Below, one piece after another: positions 6,963 through 17,223 of a DNA stretch of 64,000 bases. The notes beneath the pieces are model-generated. The model saw nothing but the letters and a program-made list of their open reading frames with translations, was not told the origin of the DNA and did no database searches. The translations under genes and the position numbers were made by a program. Origin of the DNA: CALELM01 sp045617105 (GTDB lineage: Bacteria; Bacillota; Negativicutes; Selenomonadales; Selenomonadaceae); the NCBI GenBank assembly GCA_045617105.1, contig JAZLHW010000016.1, positions 33,875-97,874 of the forward strand. Direction: 5' to 3'. Each line of letters starts with the position of its first letter. Positions within the stretch are counted from its first letter, which is position 1.

Positions 6963-9032
6963 ATGTATAGTTTTGAGATGGAACTTGGTGGCCGCAAACT
7001 GACCGTAGAGACAGGGAAGCTGGCAAAGCAGGCAAATGGTGCAGTGCTTGTCAGATATGGTGATACAGTTGTCTTGGTAACAGCTACTGCATCAGCAGAA
7101 CCGCGTGAGGGAGTAGACTTTTTTCCTTTGACGGTTGATTATGAGGAAAAGATGTATGCGGCTGGCAAGATTCCAGGTGGTTTCATTAAGCGTGAAGGAC
7201 GCCCATCGAGTGATGCGATTCTTTGTGCGCGTTTGATTGATCGCCCCATTCGTCCGCTTTTCCCGAAGGGTTTTCGGAATGATGTGCAAATCGTCAGCAC
7301 GGTTCTTTCGGCAGAAATGGATAATGCACCTGAGCTTGCTGCGATGATTGGAGCATCTTGTGCATTGACAATATCGGATATTCCATTTTTGGGACCAATT
7401 GCTGGAGTTCGTGTAGGTTGCGTAGATAATGAGTTCGTTATCAATCCAACGGAGGAACAGCGCAATGTTTCTACATTGAATCTGACGGTTGCGGGTTCTC
7501 ATGATGCAGTTATGATGGTAGAGGCTGGTGCAAACGAGCTGCCAGAGGAAACTATTTTGGATGCGATTCTGTTTGGTCATAAGGAAATTCAGCGTATCGT
7601 TGATTTTCAGAATAAGATTCAGTCTGAATGCGGAAAAGAAAAGAGAGAAGTCAGGCTCTTTACTGTTCCGGAGGAATTGGAGACTGGTATCCGTGATTAT
7701 GCAAAGGAGCGTTTGAATGAAGCGACTCGCAATCCGGACAAGCTTGACCGTGACGCACACATTGCAGAAATCAATGCAGATACGATGGCATACTTCTTGG
7801 AAAAATATCCAGAGATGGATAAGGAGATCGGTATTGCTCTCCATGATCTTGAAAAAGAAATCGTGCGCCACATGATCACGCATGAAAAGATTCGTCCGGA
7901 CGGGCGTGAAGTAGAGGAGGTTCGACCTGTCAGCTGTGAGGTAGGGCTTCTTCCCCGCACGCATGGCTCTGGTCTTTTTACGAGAGGGCAGACACAGATT
8001 CTTACTGTTACGACACTTGGTTCTTTGGGAGATGAGCAGATCATTGATGGGCTTGCTCCAGAGACTACGAAGCATTATATTCATCATTACAATTTCCCAG
8101 GCTATAGCGTTGGCGAGGCACGTCCGATTCGCAGCCCTGGACGTCGGGAAATCGGTCATGGTGCACTTGCGGAACGTGCGCTTGTTCCCGTGATTCCTTC
8201 TATCGAGGAATTCCCATATACGATCCGGCTTGTTTCTGAGGTTCTTGAATCCAATGGTTCTAGCTCTATGGGAAGCGTGTGCGGCAGTACCTTATCCTTG
8301 ATGAATGCAGGTGTGCCAATAAAGCGTCCTGTTTCCGGTGTTGCTATGGGATTGGTGAAGGATGGAGATGCCTATACGATTCTGACTGATATTCAAGGCA
8401 TGGAAGATGCGCTTGGCGATATGGATTTCAAGGTTGCTGGTACAAAGGAAGGTATTACGGCTATTCAGATGGATATTAAAGTAGCTGGAATCAGCCGTGA
8501 AATACTGTTTTCGGCACTTCAGCAGGCAAAACGCGGCCGTGAATTTATTCTTGAGAAGATGCTTGCATGCATTGACAGACCAGCAGAGGAACTTTCTCCA
8601 TACGCTCCAAGGGTAGAGAGCATGAAAATCAAGGTGGATAAGATTCGTGAAGTCATTGGAACAGGCGGAAAGGTCGTCAAGAAGATCATTGATGAAACGG
8701 GTGTTACGATCGATATTCATGAAGATGGGAACATTTTCCTTTCTTCCGTGGATGCCGAAGGCATGAAGAAAGCCCGTAAAATGATTGAGGATATTGTTCG
8801 TGAAGTTGAGGTCGGTGAGATTTATGTAGGGAAGGTTACCCGCCTCATGAAGTTTGGTGCGTTTGTGGAAGTTCTTCCGGGCAAAGAGGGATTGTGCCAT
8901 ATTTCTCAACTAGCTAGGGAGCGTGTTGAAAAAGTGGAGGACGTTGTTCAAGTTGGTGACCAACTGCAGGTCAAGGTTTTGGAAATTGATGAAAAGGGAC
9001 GAATCGGTTTGAGTCATAAAGTCCTTCTCTAA
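6963..9032 (+). CDS. pnp: Polyribonucleotide nucleotidyltransferase (PNPase)
   Basis: A 689-aa 3'-to-5' phosphorolytic exoribonuclease. Two RNase PH domains are separated by an alpha-helical linker. The second carries GDEQIIDGL, NFPGYSVGEARP, RREIGHGALAERAL and the metal-binding aspartates in DALGDMDFKVAGT. KH (KIREVIGTGGKVVKKI) and S1 (GKVTRLMKFGAFVEVLPGKEG) domains follow. GGAGGAAACT precedes the ATG. Length is normal. It takes part in mRNA turnover. Confidence 0.98.
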   Translation: MYSFEMELGGRKLTVETGKLAKQANGAVLVRYGDTVVLVTATASAEPREGVDFFPLTVDYEEKMYAAGKIPGGFIKREGRPSSDAILCARLIDRPIRPLFPKGFRNDVQIVSTVLSAEMDNAPELAAMIGASCALTISDIPFLGPIAGVRVGCVDNEFVINPTEEQRNVSTLNLTVAGSHDAVMMVEAGANELPEETILDAILFGHKEIQRIVDFQNKIQSECGKEKREVRLFTVPEELETGIRDYAKERLNEATRNPDKLDRDAHIAEINADTMAYFLEKYPEMDKEIGIALHDLEKEIVRHMITHEKIRPDGREVEEVRPVSCEVGLLPRTHGSGLFTRGQTQILTVTTLGSLGDEQIIDGLAPETTKHYIHHYNFPGYSVGEARPIRSPGRREIGHGALAERALVPVIPSIEEFPYTIRLVSEVLESNGSSSMGSVCGSTLSLMNAGVPIKRPVSGVAMGLVKDGDAYTILTDIQGMEDALGDMDFKVAGTKEGITAIQMDIKVAGISREILFSALQQAKRGREFILEKMLACIDRPAEELSPYAPRVESMKIKVDKIREVIGTGGKVVKKIIDETGVTIDIHEDGNIFLSSVDAEGMKKARKMIEDIVREVEVGEIYVGKVTRLMKFGAFVEVLPGKEGLCHISQLARERVEKVEDVVQVGDQLQVKVLEIDEKGRIGLSHKVLL

Positions 9033-9050
9033 TTTTAGGGTGTCATAGTT

Positions 9051-9082
9051 GGAGCCCATGCAGCATATGCTGCATGGGCTCC
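9051..9082. terminator. 32-base perfect palindrome, bidirectional terminator between pnp and nadE
   Basis: GGAGCCCATGCAGCAT pairs perfectly with the next 16 bases, with no unpaired centre, followed by TTTTG on the plus strand. It lies between convergent genes pnp and nadE. Confidence 0.75.
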
Positions 9083-9135
9083 TTTTGTATGAAGTGCCGG
9101 AACTTTTTGTCATGAAACAGCCAACTTCTGTGTGG

Positions 9136-11031
9136 TTATTTATGTCCCAGAAGCAATTCCTTTTGTTGACGATACTTTTTTGTATAATAGGGACCATTTT
9201 GCGCTTCTCGGTGGTCAAAACCATAAGCACGACGGCTTACGGCAAGAATGGGAGGTGCTTGTATCCTTTTTGCTACAGCCATGCCAGTAAATTGATTCCA
9301 CCATCGTTCCAAGTCGTTGATAAAATCTTCATGTGTTGGAAAATATTTTTTTACAAGACCAGGGGTGCAGCCAAGATGTTTTTCTAATGTCCCTTCTTGA
9401 TACCATGCGAGAATATCCTGTGGAGTTGCTTTTTTCCAATGTTCAACAAAAGAACGGAAAAGGTAGTCATGGTAAGGATACTTGATGGGATCGCCTTTTC
9501 CTTCGTCAACATTTTGGTTACTGGAAAGCTCGGCACTTGGAACAATATCAATAATGCCTTGCGGTATTGCTTCTCGTTGGTAGACGGCATCATTCAGATA
9601 ATGCGCTAACTCATACACTTGAAATTTCCATAGATCGGCCAAGGCTGCGAGAAATCCGGACTGATCGCCATAAAGTGTGGAATAACCGACCGTTGTTTCT
9701 GCTTTGTTGGCATTGCAAGTAAAGCCACCGCCGAAAGAGGCTGCTGCACCAGCGAGAACTCGTGCACTGCGGTCACGAGCCTGAATGTTTTCCGTTACAA
9801 AAGATGATACGTTGAGATGGGAAACGGCGTGTTCGCTCAAAAATTCAATATTGGCACCTTCTAATTGCTCTACCGTTTGTTCCACACTTTTTTGAATGGG
9901 AATTACGGTATATTTGCATCCAAGATTATGGGCAAGTTTATGGGACAGCGTCTTTGTCGTTTCAGAGTTGAATATGGTCGGCATATTGACAAGCAACAGG
10001 TTTTCTGGTCCCACAATATGATTATAAAGTGCTGCTGCAACGGCGGAATCAATGCCTCCAGAAATGCCGATGACAACCTTTTTCATGTGGATGCTTTCCA
10101 GAAAATTTTTTATGCCATAGGAAAGTGCTTGATAAATATGTGCAATGTCTGATTCTTTTTTAGGCTGGATTACTGGTAGGTGATCAATTTCTTCTAACTC
10201 AATGCTGGAAAGCTCTTCTGCGTATTCCTTGCAGTAAGAAACGATATCTCCTTTTGTATTGTAAACCGTGCTGGCACCATCAAATGTATAAATGGTCTTT
10301 CCATTGTTTTGCAATCCTACATTGTTTACGTAAAAAAGAGGTGCTTTTGTATTTTTTGCTTGCTGCCCAAAAATACGATGCCGTTTTTCTGTCTTTCCAA
10401 GTGTATAAGGGGACGAGGAGATGTTTACAAAAAAATCTATGGAACGATGCCGATTCAGCATATCCAAAGGAGTTAGTTCATAGTCATCACTCCAGCCGTC
10501 CTCGCAGAGAAGACAGCCGATTCGATATTTTTTATTGTCAAATTTTAAGGTAACAGGTGAAATCAGTTGATCGGGCGTTGTACCAAGTTCACGGGCAAGT
10601 TTTTGCAAGCTGAAAAAATGTCTGGTATCATCAAATTCCCGATAGTTTGGCATCAAGGTTTTTATCACATAGGGATATGGCATATTGTCTGGATGAACCA
10701 GCTTTCCATTGTGAGCAGTAAAGAAGGCGTTATATTTGCGTACACGGCCATCGTTGTTTTTCTTTTCCCAATCAACGGCGATGTTGCCGAACATAACAGC
10801 GATTCCATCGGATGCTGCGATGATATCTCTGCCGTATTCCTCGCAATCCTGTAAAAAAGCAGGCTGCTCCCATGTGTCGCCTAGGAAATATCCAGGAACT
10901 GCCATTTCTGGAAAAATAACCAAATTTGCTTGTTGCTCTTTGGCTTTTGCAATCATTTGAAGGATTTTCTCTGTGTTTTTGTCTGGGTGTCCAGGAATAA
11001 CTTTCATTTGCGCTAATGCGATCTTTAACAA
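9136..11031 (-). CDS. nadE: Glutamine-dependent NAD+ synthase
   Basis: About 631 aa with two fused domains. The N-terminal nitrilase-type glutaminase has catalytic glutamate E42 (VIFPEMAVPGY) and cysteine in GCLLCEDGW. The C-terminal NAD synthetase has the ATP pyrophosphatase loop GISGGIDSAVAAAL and the GYSTLYGDQSGFLA region. It makes NAD+ from deamido-NAD+ using glutamine as ammonia source. The frame opens at GTG 11040, but that start sits on the ribosome-binding site AAGAGGTG, so I prefer TTG 11031, giving MLKIALAQMKV. Confidence 0.95.
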   Translation of the reverse strand: MLKIALAQMKVIPGHPDKNTEKILQMIAKAKEQQANLVIFPEMAVPGYFLGDTWEQPAFLQDCEEYGRDIIAASDGIAVMFGNIAVDWEKKNNDGRVRKYNAFFTAHNGKLVHPDNMPYPYVIKTLMPNYREFDDTRHFFSLQKLARELGTTPDQLISPVTLKFDNKKYRIGCLLCEDGWSDDYELTPLDMLNRHRSIDFFVNISSSPYTLGKTEKRHRIFGQQAKNTKAPLFYVNNVGLQNNGKTIYTFDGASTVYNTKGDIVSYCKEYAEELSSIELEEIDHLPVIQPKKESDIAHIYQALSYGIKNFLESIHMKKVVIGISGGIDSAVAAALYNHIVGPENLLLVNMPTIFNSETTKTLSHKLAHNLGCKYTVIPIQKSVEQTVEQLEGANIEFLSEHAVSHLNVSSFVTENIQARDRSARVLAGAAASFGGGFTCNANKAETTVGYSTLYGDQSGFLAALADLWKFQVYELAHYLNDAVYQREAIPQGIIDIVPSAELSSNQNVDEGKGDPIKYPYHDYLFRSFVEHWKKATPQDILAWYQEGTLEKHLGCTPGLVKKYFPTHEDFINDLERWWNQFTGMAVAKRIQAPPILAVSRRAYGFDHREAQNGPYYTKKYRQQKELLLGHK

Positions 11032-11179
11032 ATTCAGCACCTCTTTTAAGAATCAATGTTTTTGTATTCCCTTATAGGATGTGTTTCTCTATAAGGGAAG
11101 TATTTTTTATAGGATTATTGAAAAAGCTATGTTATAATATATCACAAATTGCATAAAAATAAAGGAAGATAAAAGACCG

Positions 11180-11671
11180 GTGATATTTATGAAAAATAAA
11201 AAGAAAACCAATGCGGCACGTATTTTGGATCGCCTTGGGATTGCGTATGAAATTAAGGAATATGAAGTAGATGAAAGTGATTTAAGTGCTGTCCATGTAG
11301 CTGCATCGGTAGGAATGCCCATTGACATGGTGTTTAAAACTCTGGTTGCACGAGGTGACAAAAATGGTATTCTCATGGCAGTGATTCCTGGTGCAGCAGA
11401 ACTTGATTTGAAAGCATTGGCGGCAATATCTCAAAACAAAAGAGTAGAGATGGTTCACCTCAAGGAAGTTTTTGGGTTGACCGGCTATGTGCGAGGGGGA
11501 TGTTCTCCCTTGGGTGCCAAGAAAGACTATCCTGTTTATATTGACAGCCATGTAAGCTTGCAGGAAAAGGTCGCTGTCAGTGCCGGGATTCGTGGGGCAC
11601 AGATTTTAATTGCACCAAAGGATCTGATTTATGCAACCAAAGCGGTCGTTTCAAGCATTGCACGTGAGTAA
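11180..11671 (+). CDS. ybaK: Cys-tRNA(Pro)/Cys-tRNA(Cys) deacylase YbaK
   Basis: A 163-aa YbaK/EbsC-family editing domain. It has KKKTNAARILDRLGI at the N-terminus, VFKTLVARG, and the catalytic-site region RGGCSPLGAKKDYPVYID. It hydrolyses mischarged Cys-tRNA(Pro) in trans. The start is GTG 11180, about 11 bases after AGGAAG; an in-frame ATG at 11189 is possible and would remove three residues. An extended -10 (TGTTATAAT near 11134) lies upstream. Confidence 0.9.
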   Translation: MIFMKNKKKTNAARILDRLGIAYEIKEYEVDESDLSAVHVAASVGMPIDMVFKTLVARGDKNGILMAVIPGAAELDLKALAAISQNKRVEMVHLKEVFGLTGYVRGGCSPLGAKKDYPVYIDSHVSLQEKVAVSAGIRGAQILIAPKDLIYATKAVVSSIARE

Positions 11672-11718
11672 CATTATTTTATCATAAAAAGCAAGGAATA
11701 ACGAGAGGAGCGTTTTCA

Positions 11719-13221
11719 TTGAAATACATCAGCACAAGGGGAAATAGGGAATGTTTGGATTCTGCACAAGCGATTATTCATGGATTGGCAAAGGATGGGG
11801 GATTGTTTGTTCCGGAGACAGTACCCAAGATAAATTTGGAATTTATCCACGATTTGCAGGCGCTTTCTTATGAGGAACGGGCAGAGCGTGTGCTTGGTCA
11901 ATTCCTGACAGATTACACGAAGGAAGAAATCAAGAAGTGCGTGGCAGCTGCTTATGGAAATCAGAAATTTGATCACGCAATGCGTGCACCGGTATTTATG
12001 TTTGATGACATATCCGTACTGGAACTGTGGCATGGTCCTACAAGTGCATTTAAGGATATGGCATTGCAGCTGCTTCCGCAGTTGATGAGTACAGCACTGA
12101 AAAAAACGGGAGAAAAGGACGATGTTCTTATTCTGGTGGCTACTTCCGGTGACACAGGAAAAGCAGCACTGGAAGGTTTTTGTGATGTTGACCAAATAAA
12201 AATCATGGTGTTTTATCCAGATGGCGGAGTCAGCAAGATCCAACGCCTGCAAATGCTGACCCAGCAGGGAAGCAACGTGAATGTTGTTGCGGTCAAGGGA
12301 AATTTCGATGATGCCCAGAATGGAGTTAAGCGTATTTTTAGCGATAAGGCATTCAATGAGCAGTTGGCAGAAAATGGTATCAAGTTATCCTCGGCAAATT
12401 CGATCAACTGGGGACGTCTGGTTCCGCAGATCGTTTATTATTTCAGTGCCTATGCAGATCTGCTGAAGGATGGAAGGATCACGCTTGGAGAAGAAATTGA
12501 TTTCAGTGTACCAACAGGGAATTTCGGAGATATTTTGGCGGGCTATTATGCAAAACTCATGGGACTGCCGATCCACAAGCTGATTTGTGCTTCCAATGCC
12601 AACAATGTTTTGACAGATTTTTTGCGTACTGGTGTCTATGACCGCAACCGTGAATTTTTCAAGACAATTACGCCGTCTATGGACATCTTGATCTCCTCTA
12701 ATTTGGAACGATTGCTTTATCATCTTACCGGCGATGCAGAGCGAGTGAATGGCTGGATGCAGGAACTCTCAGAAAAGGGAAGGTATGAGGTCGGTGCTGA
12801 GATTCTCGAAAAAATCCAGAAGATTTTTTGGGCTGATTGGGCTGATGATGCAAAAACAAAAGAAACCATTTCGCATGTTTTTTCAGATAAGCACTATGTG
12901 CCGGATACACATACCGCTGTTGCATGGACAGTTGCAGAGAGCTATCGGCAGCAAAGGATTTCAAATCATGCTATGGTCGTAGTTTCTACAGCAAGCCCAT
13001 ATAAATTCAATGAAAGCGTGCTTTCTGCCCTTGAGGTCGCAACGGAGGGAATGGATGAATTTGAGCTTCTTGATGCCCTTAAGGAAAAGAGCGGAATGGA
13101 GATTCCAAAAGGATTAGATGCCCTGCGCACGGCAGAACTCCTTCATCAAGGAATATGTGAGAAAGAAAATATGGAAAAAGAAGTACTTGCGTTTACGAAA
13201 AAATCAGATAAGATATCGTAA
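11719..13221 (+). CDS. thrC: Threonine synthase
   Basis: A 500-aa PLP enzyme converting O-phosphohomoserine to threonine. The PLP lysine is K112 in HGPTSAFKDMALQ, with ATSGDTGKAALEGF for phosphate binding and SVPTGNFGDILAGYYAK downstream. The N-terminus STRGN is the family hallmark. TTG start with GAGAGGAG upstream. lysC, which feeds the same aspartate pathway, is encoded separately at 25374. Confidence 0.96.
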   Translation: MKYISTRGNRECLDSAQAIIHGLAKDGGLFVPETVPKINLEFIHDLQALSYEERAERVLGQFLTDYTKEEIKKCVAAAYGNQKFDHAMRAPVFMFDDISVLELWHGPTSAFKDMALQLLPQLMSTALKKTGEKDDVLILVATSGDTGKAALEGFCDVDQIKIMVFYPDGGVSKIQRLQMLTQQGSNVNVVAVKGNFDDAQNGVKRIFSDKAFNEQLAENGIKLSSANSINWGRLVPQIVYYFSAYADLLKDGRITLGEEIDFSVPTGNFGDILAGYYAKLMGLPIHKLICASNANNVLTDFLRTGVYDRNREFFKTITPSMDILISSNLERLLYHLTGDAERVNGWMQELSEKGRYEVGAEILEKIQKIFWADWADDAKTKETISHVFSDKHYVPDTHTAVAWTVAESYRQQRISNHAMVVVSTASPYKFNESVLSALEVATEGMDEFELLDALKEKSGMEIPKGLDALRTAELLHQGICEKENMEKEVLAFTKKSDKIS

Positions 13222-13276
13222 CAAGTATTAGGGTGCAGGAATGTTTGGCACCTGTGGTGTAATGTTTCAAAAATAT

Positions 13277-13305
13277 TTGAAAAAAAGGTCGTTTTCTGCT
13301 AAAAT
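13277..13305 (+). promoter_or_regulatory. Promoter of pckA
   Basis: TTGAAA at 13277-13282, a 17-base spacer and TAAAAT at 13300-13305. The leader to pckA is about 125 bases and shows no structure I can name. Confidence 0.55.
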
Positions 13306-13435
13306 ATTAGATGTATTCATTGTGATATATGCTATCAATGCGTTGCTTTGGCAGAAGCAGGGCATCCTGATATAGTTACGGTCTTTGTGCAGGAAAACAG
13401 GGCTGGAAAATTTTGTTGGAAAGAGGTTAGTGTGT

Positions 13436-15052
13436 ATGGCAAACATTGATTTGAGCAAGTATGGTATTACTGGTACGACGGAAGTCGTATACAATCCTTC
13501 CTATGAAGAATTGTTCGCTGAAGAAACAAAAGAAGGCTTGGATGGCTATGAAGTCGGCAAGCTGACGGAGCTTGGTGCTGTGAACGTCATGACGGGTATT
13601 TATACGGGACGTTCTCCAAAGGATAAGTTCATCGTTGAGGATGATACTTCCAAGGATACGGTTTGGTGGACTTCGGATGAGTACAAGAATGATAACCACA
13701 AGGCATCGAAGGAAGCTTGGGATGCTGTCAAGGAGATAGCAAAGAAGGAGCTTTCCAACAAGAAGCTGTATGTTGTAGATGCATTCTGCGGTGCAAACAA
13801 GAATACCCGTATGGCGGTTCGTTTTATTGTTGAGGTTGCATGGCAGGCTCATTTCGTAAGAAACATGTTCATTCAGCCGACAGCAGAGGAGCAGGAGAAC
13901 TTTGAGCCAAATTTCGTGGTTTACAATGCTTCCAAGGCTAAGGTAGAGAACTACAAGGAATTGGGGCTTAATTCTGAAACGGCAGTTGTATTCAACCTTA
14001 CGAGCCGTGAACAGGTCATTATCAATACGTGGTATGGCGGTGAGATGAAGAAGGGCATGTTCTCCATGATGAACTACTTCCTCCCACTCGAGGGAATTGC
14101 TGCTATGCACTGCTCGGCTAATACGGACAAGGAAGGAAAGAATACGGCTATTTTCTTCGGTCTTTCCGGCACAGGAAAGACGACTCTTTCCACAGATCCG
14201 AAGCGTCTGCTCATTGGTGATGATGAACACGGTTGGGATGATGACGGCGTGTTCAATTTTGAAGGCGGCTGCTATGCAAAGGTTATCAACCTTGACAAGG
14301 AGTCTGAGCCTGATATTTATGGTGCAATTAAGCGTAACGCTCTTCTCGAGAATGTTACGGTTGATGAAAATGGAAAGATTGACTTTGCAGATAAGTCCGT
14401 CACGGAGAATACGCGTGTGTCTTATCCTATCGACCATATCAATGGCATTGTCAAGGGTTCGGTAAATGATCGTTCTGCAGCTCCTGCAGCTAAGAGCGTT
14501 ATTTTCCTTTCTGCTGATGCATTTGGTGTTCTTCCTCCGGTTTCCATCTTGACTCCGGAGCAGACGAAGTATTACTTCCTTTCCGGATTTACGTCTAAGT
14601 TGGCTGGTACGGAGCGTGGCATTACGGAGCCTACGCCTACCTTCTCTGCTTGCTTTGGACAGGCATTTCTCGAACTTCATCCGACGAAGTATGCTGAGGA
14701 GCTCGTCAAGAAGATGGAAGCAAATGGTACGAGGGCATATCTCGTAAATACTGGCTGGAACGGCAGCGGCAAGCGTATTTCCATTAAGGATACGCGCGGT
14801 ATCATTGATGCGATCCACAGTGGTGCTATCAAGAATGCTCCGACCAAGAAGATTGCTTTCTTTGGCTTGGAAGTTCCGACAGAGCTGGAAGGTGTAGATA
14901 CCAATATTCTTGATCCTCGCAACACTTATGCAGATGGTGCTGAATGGGACAAGAAGGCAAAGGATCTTGCTGAGCGTTTCATCAAGAACTTCAAGAAGTA
15001 TGAAGGAAATGAGGCTGGTAAGGCTTTGGTTTCGGCAGGTCCGCAGCTTTAA
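13436..15052 (+). CDS. pckA: Phosphoenolpyruvate carboxykinase (ATP)
   Basis: A 538-aa ATP-type PEPCK interconverting oxaloacetate and PEP. Visible motifs are YTGRSPKDKF (substrate binding), FFGLSGTGKTTLS (kinase-1a P-loop), LIGDDEHGW (kinase-2, metal) and NTGWNGSGKRISIKDTR. I chose ATG 13436 with AGAGGT eight bases upstream; the frame opens earlier, but that part is unlike the family. Strong use of common codons suggests high expression. In anaerobes it often fixes CO2 towards succinate or propionate. Confidence 0.97.
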   Translation: MANIDLSKYGITGTTEVVYNPSYEELFAEETKEGLDGYEVGKLTELGAVNVMTGIYTGRSPKDKFIVEDDTSKDTVWWTSDEYKNDNHKASKEAWDAVKEIAKKELSNKKLYVVDAFCGANKNTRMAVRFIVEVAWQAHFVRNMFIQPTAEEQENFEPNFVVYNASKAKVENYKELGLNSETAVVFNLTSREQVIINTWYGGEMKKGMFSMMNYFLPLEGIAAMHCSANTDKEGKNTAIFFGLSGTGKTTLSTDPKRLLIGDDEHGWDDDGVFNFEGGCYAKVINLDKESEPDIYGAIKRNALLENVTVDENGKIDFADKSVTENTRVSYPIDHINGIVKGSVNDRSAAPAAKSVIFLSADAFGVLPPVSILTPEQTKYYFLSGFTSKLAGTERGITEPTPTFSACFGQAFLELHPTKYAEELVKKMEANGTRAYLVNTGWNGSGKRISIKDTRGIIDAIHSGAIKNAPTKKIAFFGLEVPTELEGVDTNILDPRNTYADGAEWDKKAKDLAERFIKNFKKYEGNEAGKALVSAGPQL

Positions 15053-15078
15053 TTCCATAATCGATTTGTGTTTGATTA

Positions 15079-15108
15079 GGGGTATCGCTTTTGCGGTACC
15101 TCTTTTCT
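15079..15108 (+). terminator. Terminator after pckA
   Basis: GGGGTATCGC pairs with GCGGTACCTC across TTTT, followed by a short T-rich tract. The stem has two wobble pairs. Confidence 0.6.
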
Positions 15109-15138
15109 GTGTTTGAAGAATGTAACGATTTGAGAGAT

Positions 15139-17205
15139 ATGAATACGAATGAGAAGATAAGCTCCTTAAAAGGGGTTGGACCAAAGATGGCTGCATGTTT
15201 ACGGCATCTTGGTATAGAAAAAGGATATGACCTGCTGACATGGTATCCAAGAACGTATGACGATCAGAGTGTCATGACTCCGATTGCTGAACTTTCCGCA
15301 GGAGAAACGGCAACCGTTTCGGGAACGATCCTCCATGTTTCAGAGAAAAAAGCTGGTTGGCGGGGAATATCTATGTTGACGGCAATGATTGATGATGGTA
15401 CAGGATTTTTGCAGGTAACGTGGTTCAATCAAAAGTTTTTGCAAAAGCAACTGATAGTTGGCAAACGACTTTTTCTCAGTGGAAAAATCACATATGCTTA
15501 TGGCGGACGCGGACAGCTTGCTATGTCTCAAATATCATCCTATCAGATACTGGAGGCTTCGGATAAGCTAGAGGATTTTTGCGGTATTTTACCAATTTAT
15601 TCAACGACTGAAAATTTGAATCAAAAAAAATTTCGGAAATTGATTTCCCAGTTATTTTTAGATATTGGAAAAATCAAGGAAATATTTCCAGATGAGATCT
15701 GCAGGACATATCATTTGATGAGCAGGAATGAAGCATTCCACCAGATTCATTTTCCCTCCAGCCTAGAAAGCTTGAAGCAGGCACGGAAAAGATTGGCTTT
15801 TGAAGAATTGTTTTTAATACAGTGCGGATTGATGATACTGAAAAAGCAAAATCAAGAGCAGCAGGAAGGTATCTGCCATTCAGCAAATGGTGCATTGGTA
15901 GCGGAAGTAAAGTCTAAACTGCCGTTTCATTTGACGAAGGATCAAGAAAATACATGGTTTGAAATTTGCGGTGATATGGAAAGGACCATACCTATGCGGC
16001 GGTTGGTTCAAGGAGATGTTGGTTCCGGCAAGACGGTCATCGCCATGCTGGCACTTGTTAAGACGGTTGAAAATGGTTTTCAAGGGGCTATGATGGCACC
16101 AACAGAAATTTTAGCAGAACAGCATTATGATAATTTTTTTCGTAATCTCACTGATAGCGGAATCCGTGTTGGATTTTTATCTGGAAAACTGACAAAGAAA
16201 CAAAGAGAAATAATTTATGAAAAGATATCCTTGCATGAGCTTGATGTTTTGGTTGGCACACATGCCCTGATTCAAGAGGGGGTAAGGTTTCATCAGCTTG
16301 GCTTAGTAGTAACAGATGAGCAGCATCGTTTTGGTATTGCACAGAGAGCTGCATTGGAAAAGAAAGGCAATCGAATTCCTGATGTGCTTGTGATGACGGC
16401 AACACCGATTCCACGTACTATGACACTTACGGTTTATGGTGATTTGGAGGTTTCCTTGATTCGCGAGCTTCCGCCCGGACGGAAACCTGTTCGTACCTTT
16501 GTCAGAACCTCGGAACGCAGAACTTTGATCTACCAATATGTACGTCAGCAGATTGGTGAGGGAAGGCAGGCGTATGTAGTTTGTCCACGAATCGAAGCAA
16601 AGGAAGATGGGACGATTCCTTCTGTAGAAGAAGTTTATGAGGAGCTAAGTACTGGTATTTTTTATGGTGTGAAATGCGGATTGCTTCATGGGCATATGAA
16701 TTCCAAGGAAAAAGAAGCTGTTATGCAGGATTTTTATGCAGGAAATATCAAGCTTTTGGTTTCCACTACGGTGATTGAGGTTGGCGTTAATGTACCAAAT
16801 GCCAATACAATGGTTATTGAACATGCCGATTATTTTGGATTGTCACAGCTTCATCAGCTTCGTGGGCGTATTGGGCGAGGTCCTTATGCGTCGTATTGTA
16901 TCCTTGTTTCCGATAGCCATTTGGAAGGTGCAAAAGCACGATTGCATATTATGGAATCGATTTCAGATGGTTTTCTTCTTGCAGAGGAAGACCTAAAGCA
17001 GAGAGGACCTGGGCAGTTTTTTGGTTCCATGCAGCATGGACTCCCAGATTTAAAAATTGCAAATGTGCTTTCGGATATGGAACTTTTGCTGGAGGCCAGA
17101 AAAGCGGCTATGGAAGCAAAAGAACGGCACTTTGATATGTCAGACATCGTAAATGAGATTTCATTGCGATACAGGGAACATTTCTTGGCGATTACAAAAA
17201 CTTGA
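15139..17205 (+). CDS. recG: ATP-dependent DNA helicase RecG
   Basis: A 688-aa helicase that remodels stalled forks and Holliday junctions. An N-terminal helix-hairpin region (LKGVGPKMAACLRHLGI) is followed by the OB-fold wedge domain, then helicase motifs: Walker A GDVGSGKT, MAPTEILAEQHY, DEQHRFGIAQR, VMTATPIPRTM, STTVIEVGVNVPNA and QLRGRIGRG. I chose ATG 15139; earlier in-frame codons lie in the pckA terminator. Normal length. Confidence 0.96.
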   Translation: MNTNEKISSLKGVGPKMAACLRHLGIEKGYDLLTWYPRTYDDQSVMTPIAELSAGETATVSGTILHVSEKKAGWRGISMLTAMIDDGTGFLQVTWFNQKFLQKQLIVGKRLFLSGKITYAYGGRGQLAMSQISSYQILEASDKLEDFCGILPIYSTTENLNQKKFRKLISQLFLDIGKIKEIFPDEICRTYHLMSRNEAFHQIHFPSSLESLKQARKRLAFEELFLIQCGLMILKKQNQEQQEGICHSANGALVAEVKSKLPFHLTKDQENTWFEICGDMERTIPMRRLVQGDVGSGKTVIAMLALVKTVENGFQGAMMAPTEILAEQHYDNFFRNLTDSGIRVGFLSGKLTKKQREIIYEKISLHELDVLVGTHALIQEGVRFHQLGLVVTDEQHRFGIAQRAALEKKGNRIPDVLVMTATPIPRTMTLTVYGDLEVSLIRELPPGRKPVRTFVRTSERRTLIYQYVRQQIGEGRQAYVVCPRIEAKEDGTIPSVEEVYEELSTGIFYGVKCGLLHGHMNSKEKEAVMQDFYAGNIKLLVSTTVIEVGVNVPNANTMVIEHADYFGLSQLHQLRGRIGRGPYASYCILVSDSHLEGAKARLHIMESISDGFLLAEEDLKQRGPGQFFGSMQHGLPDLKIANVLSDMELLLEARKAAMEAKERHFDMSDIVNEISLRYREHFLAITKT

Positions 17206-17223
17206 CAAAAGGGGGATTTGTTT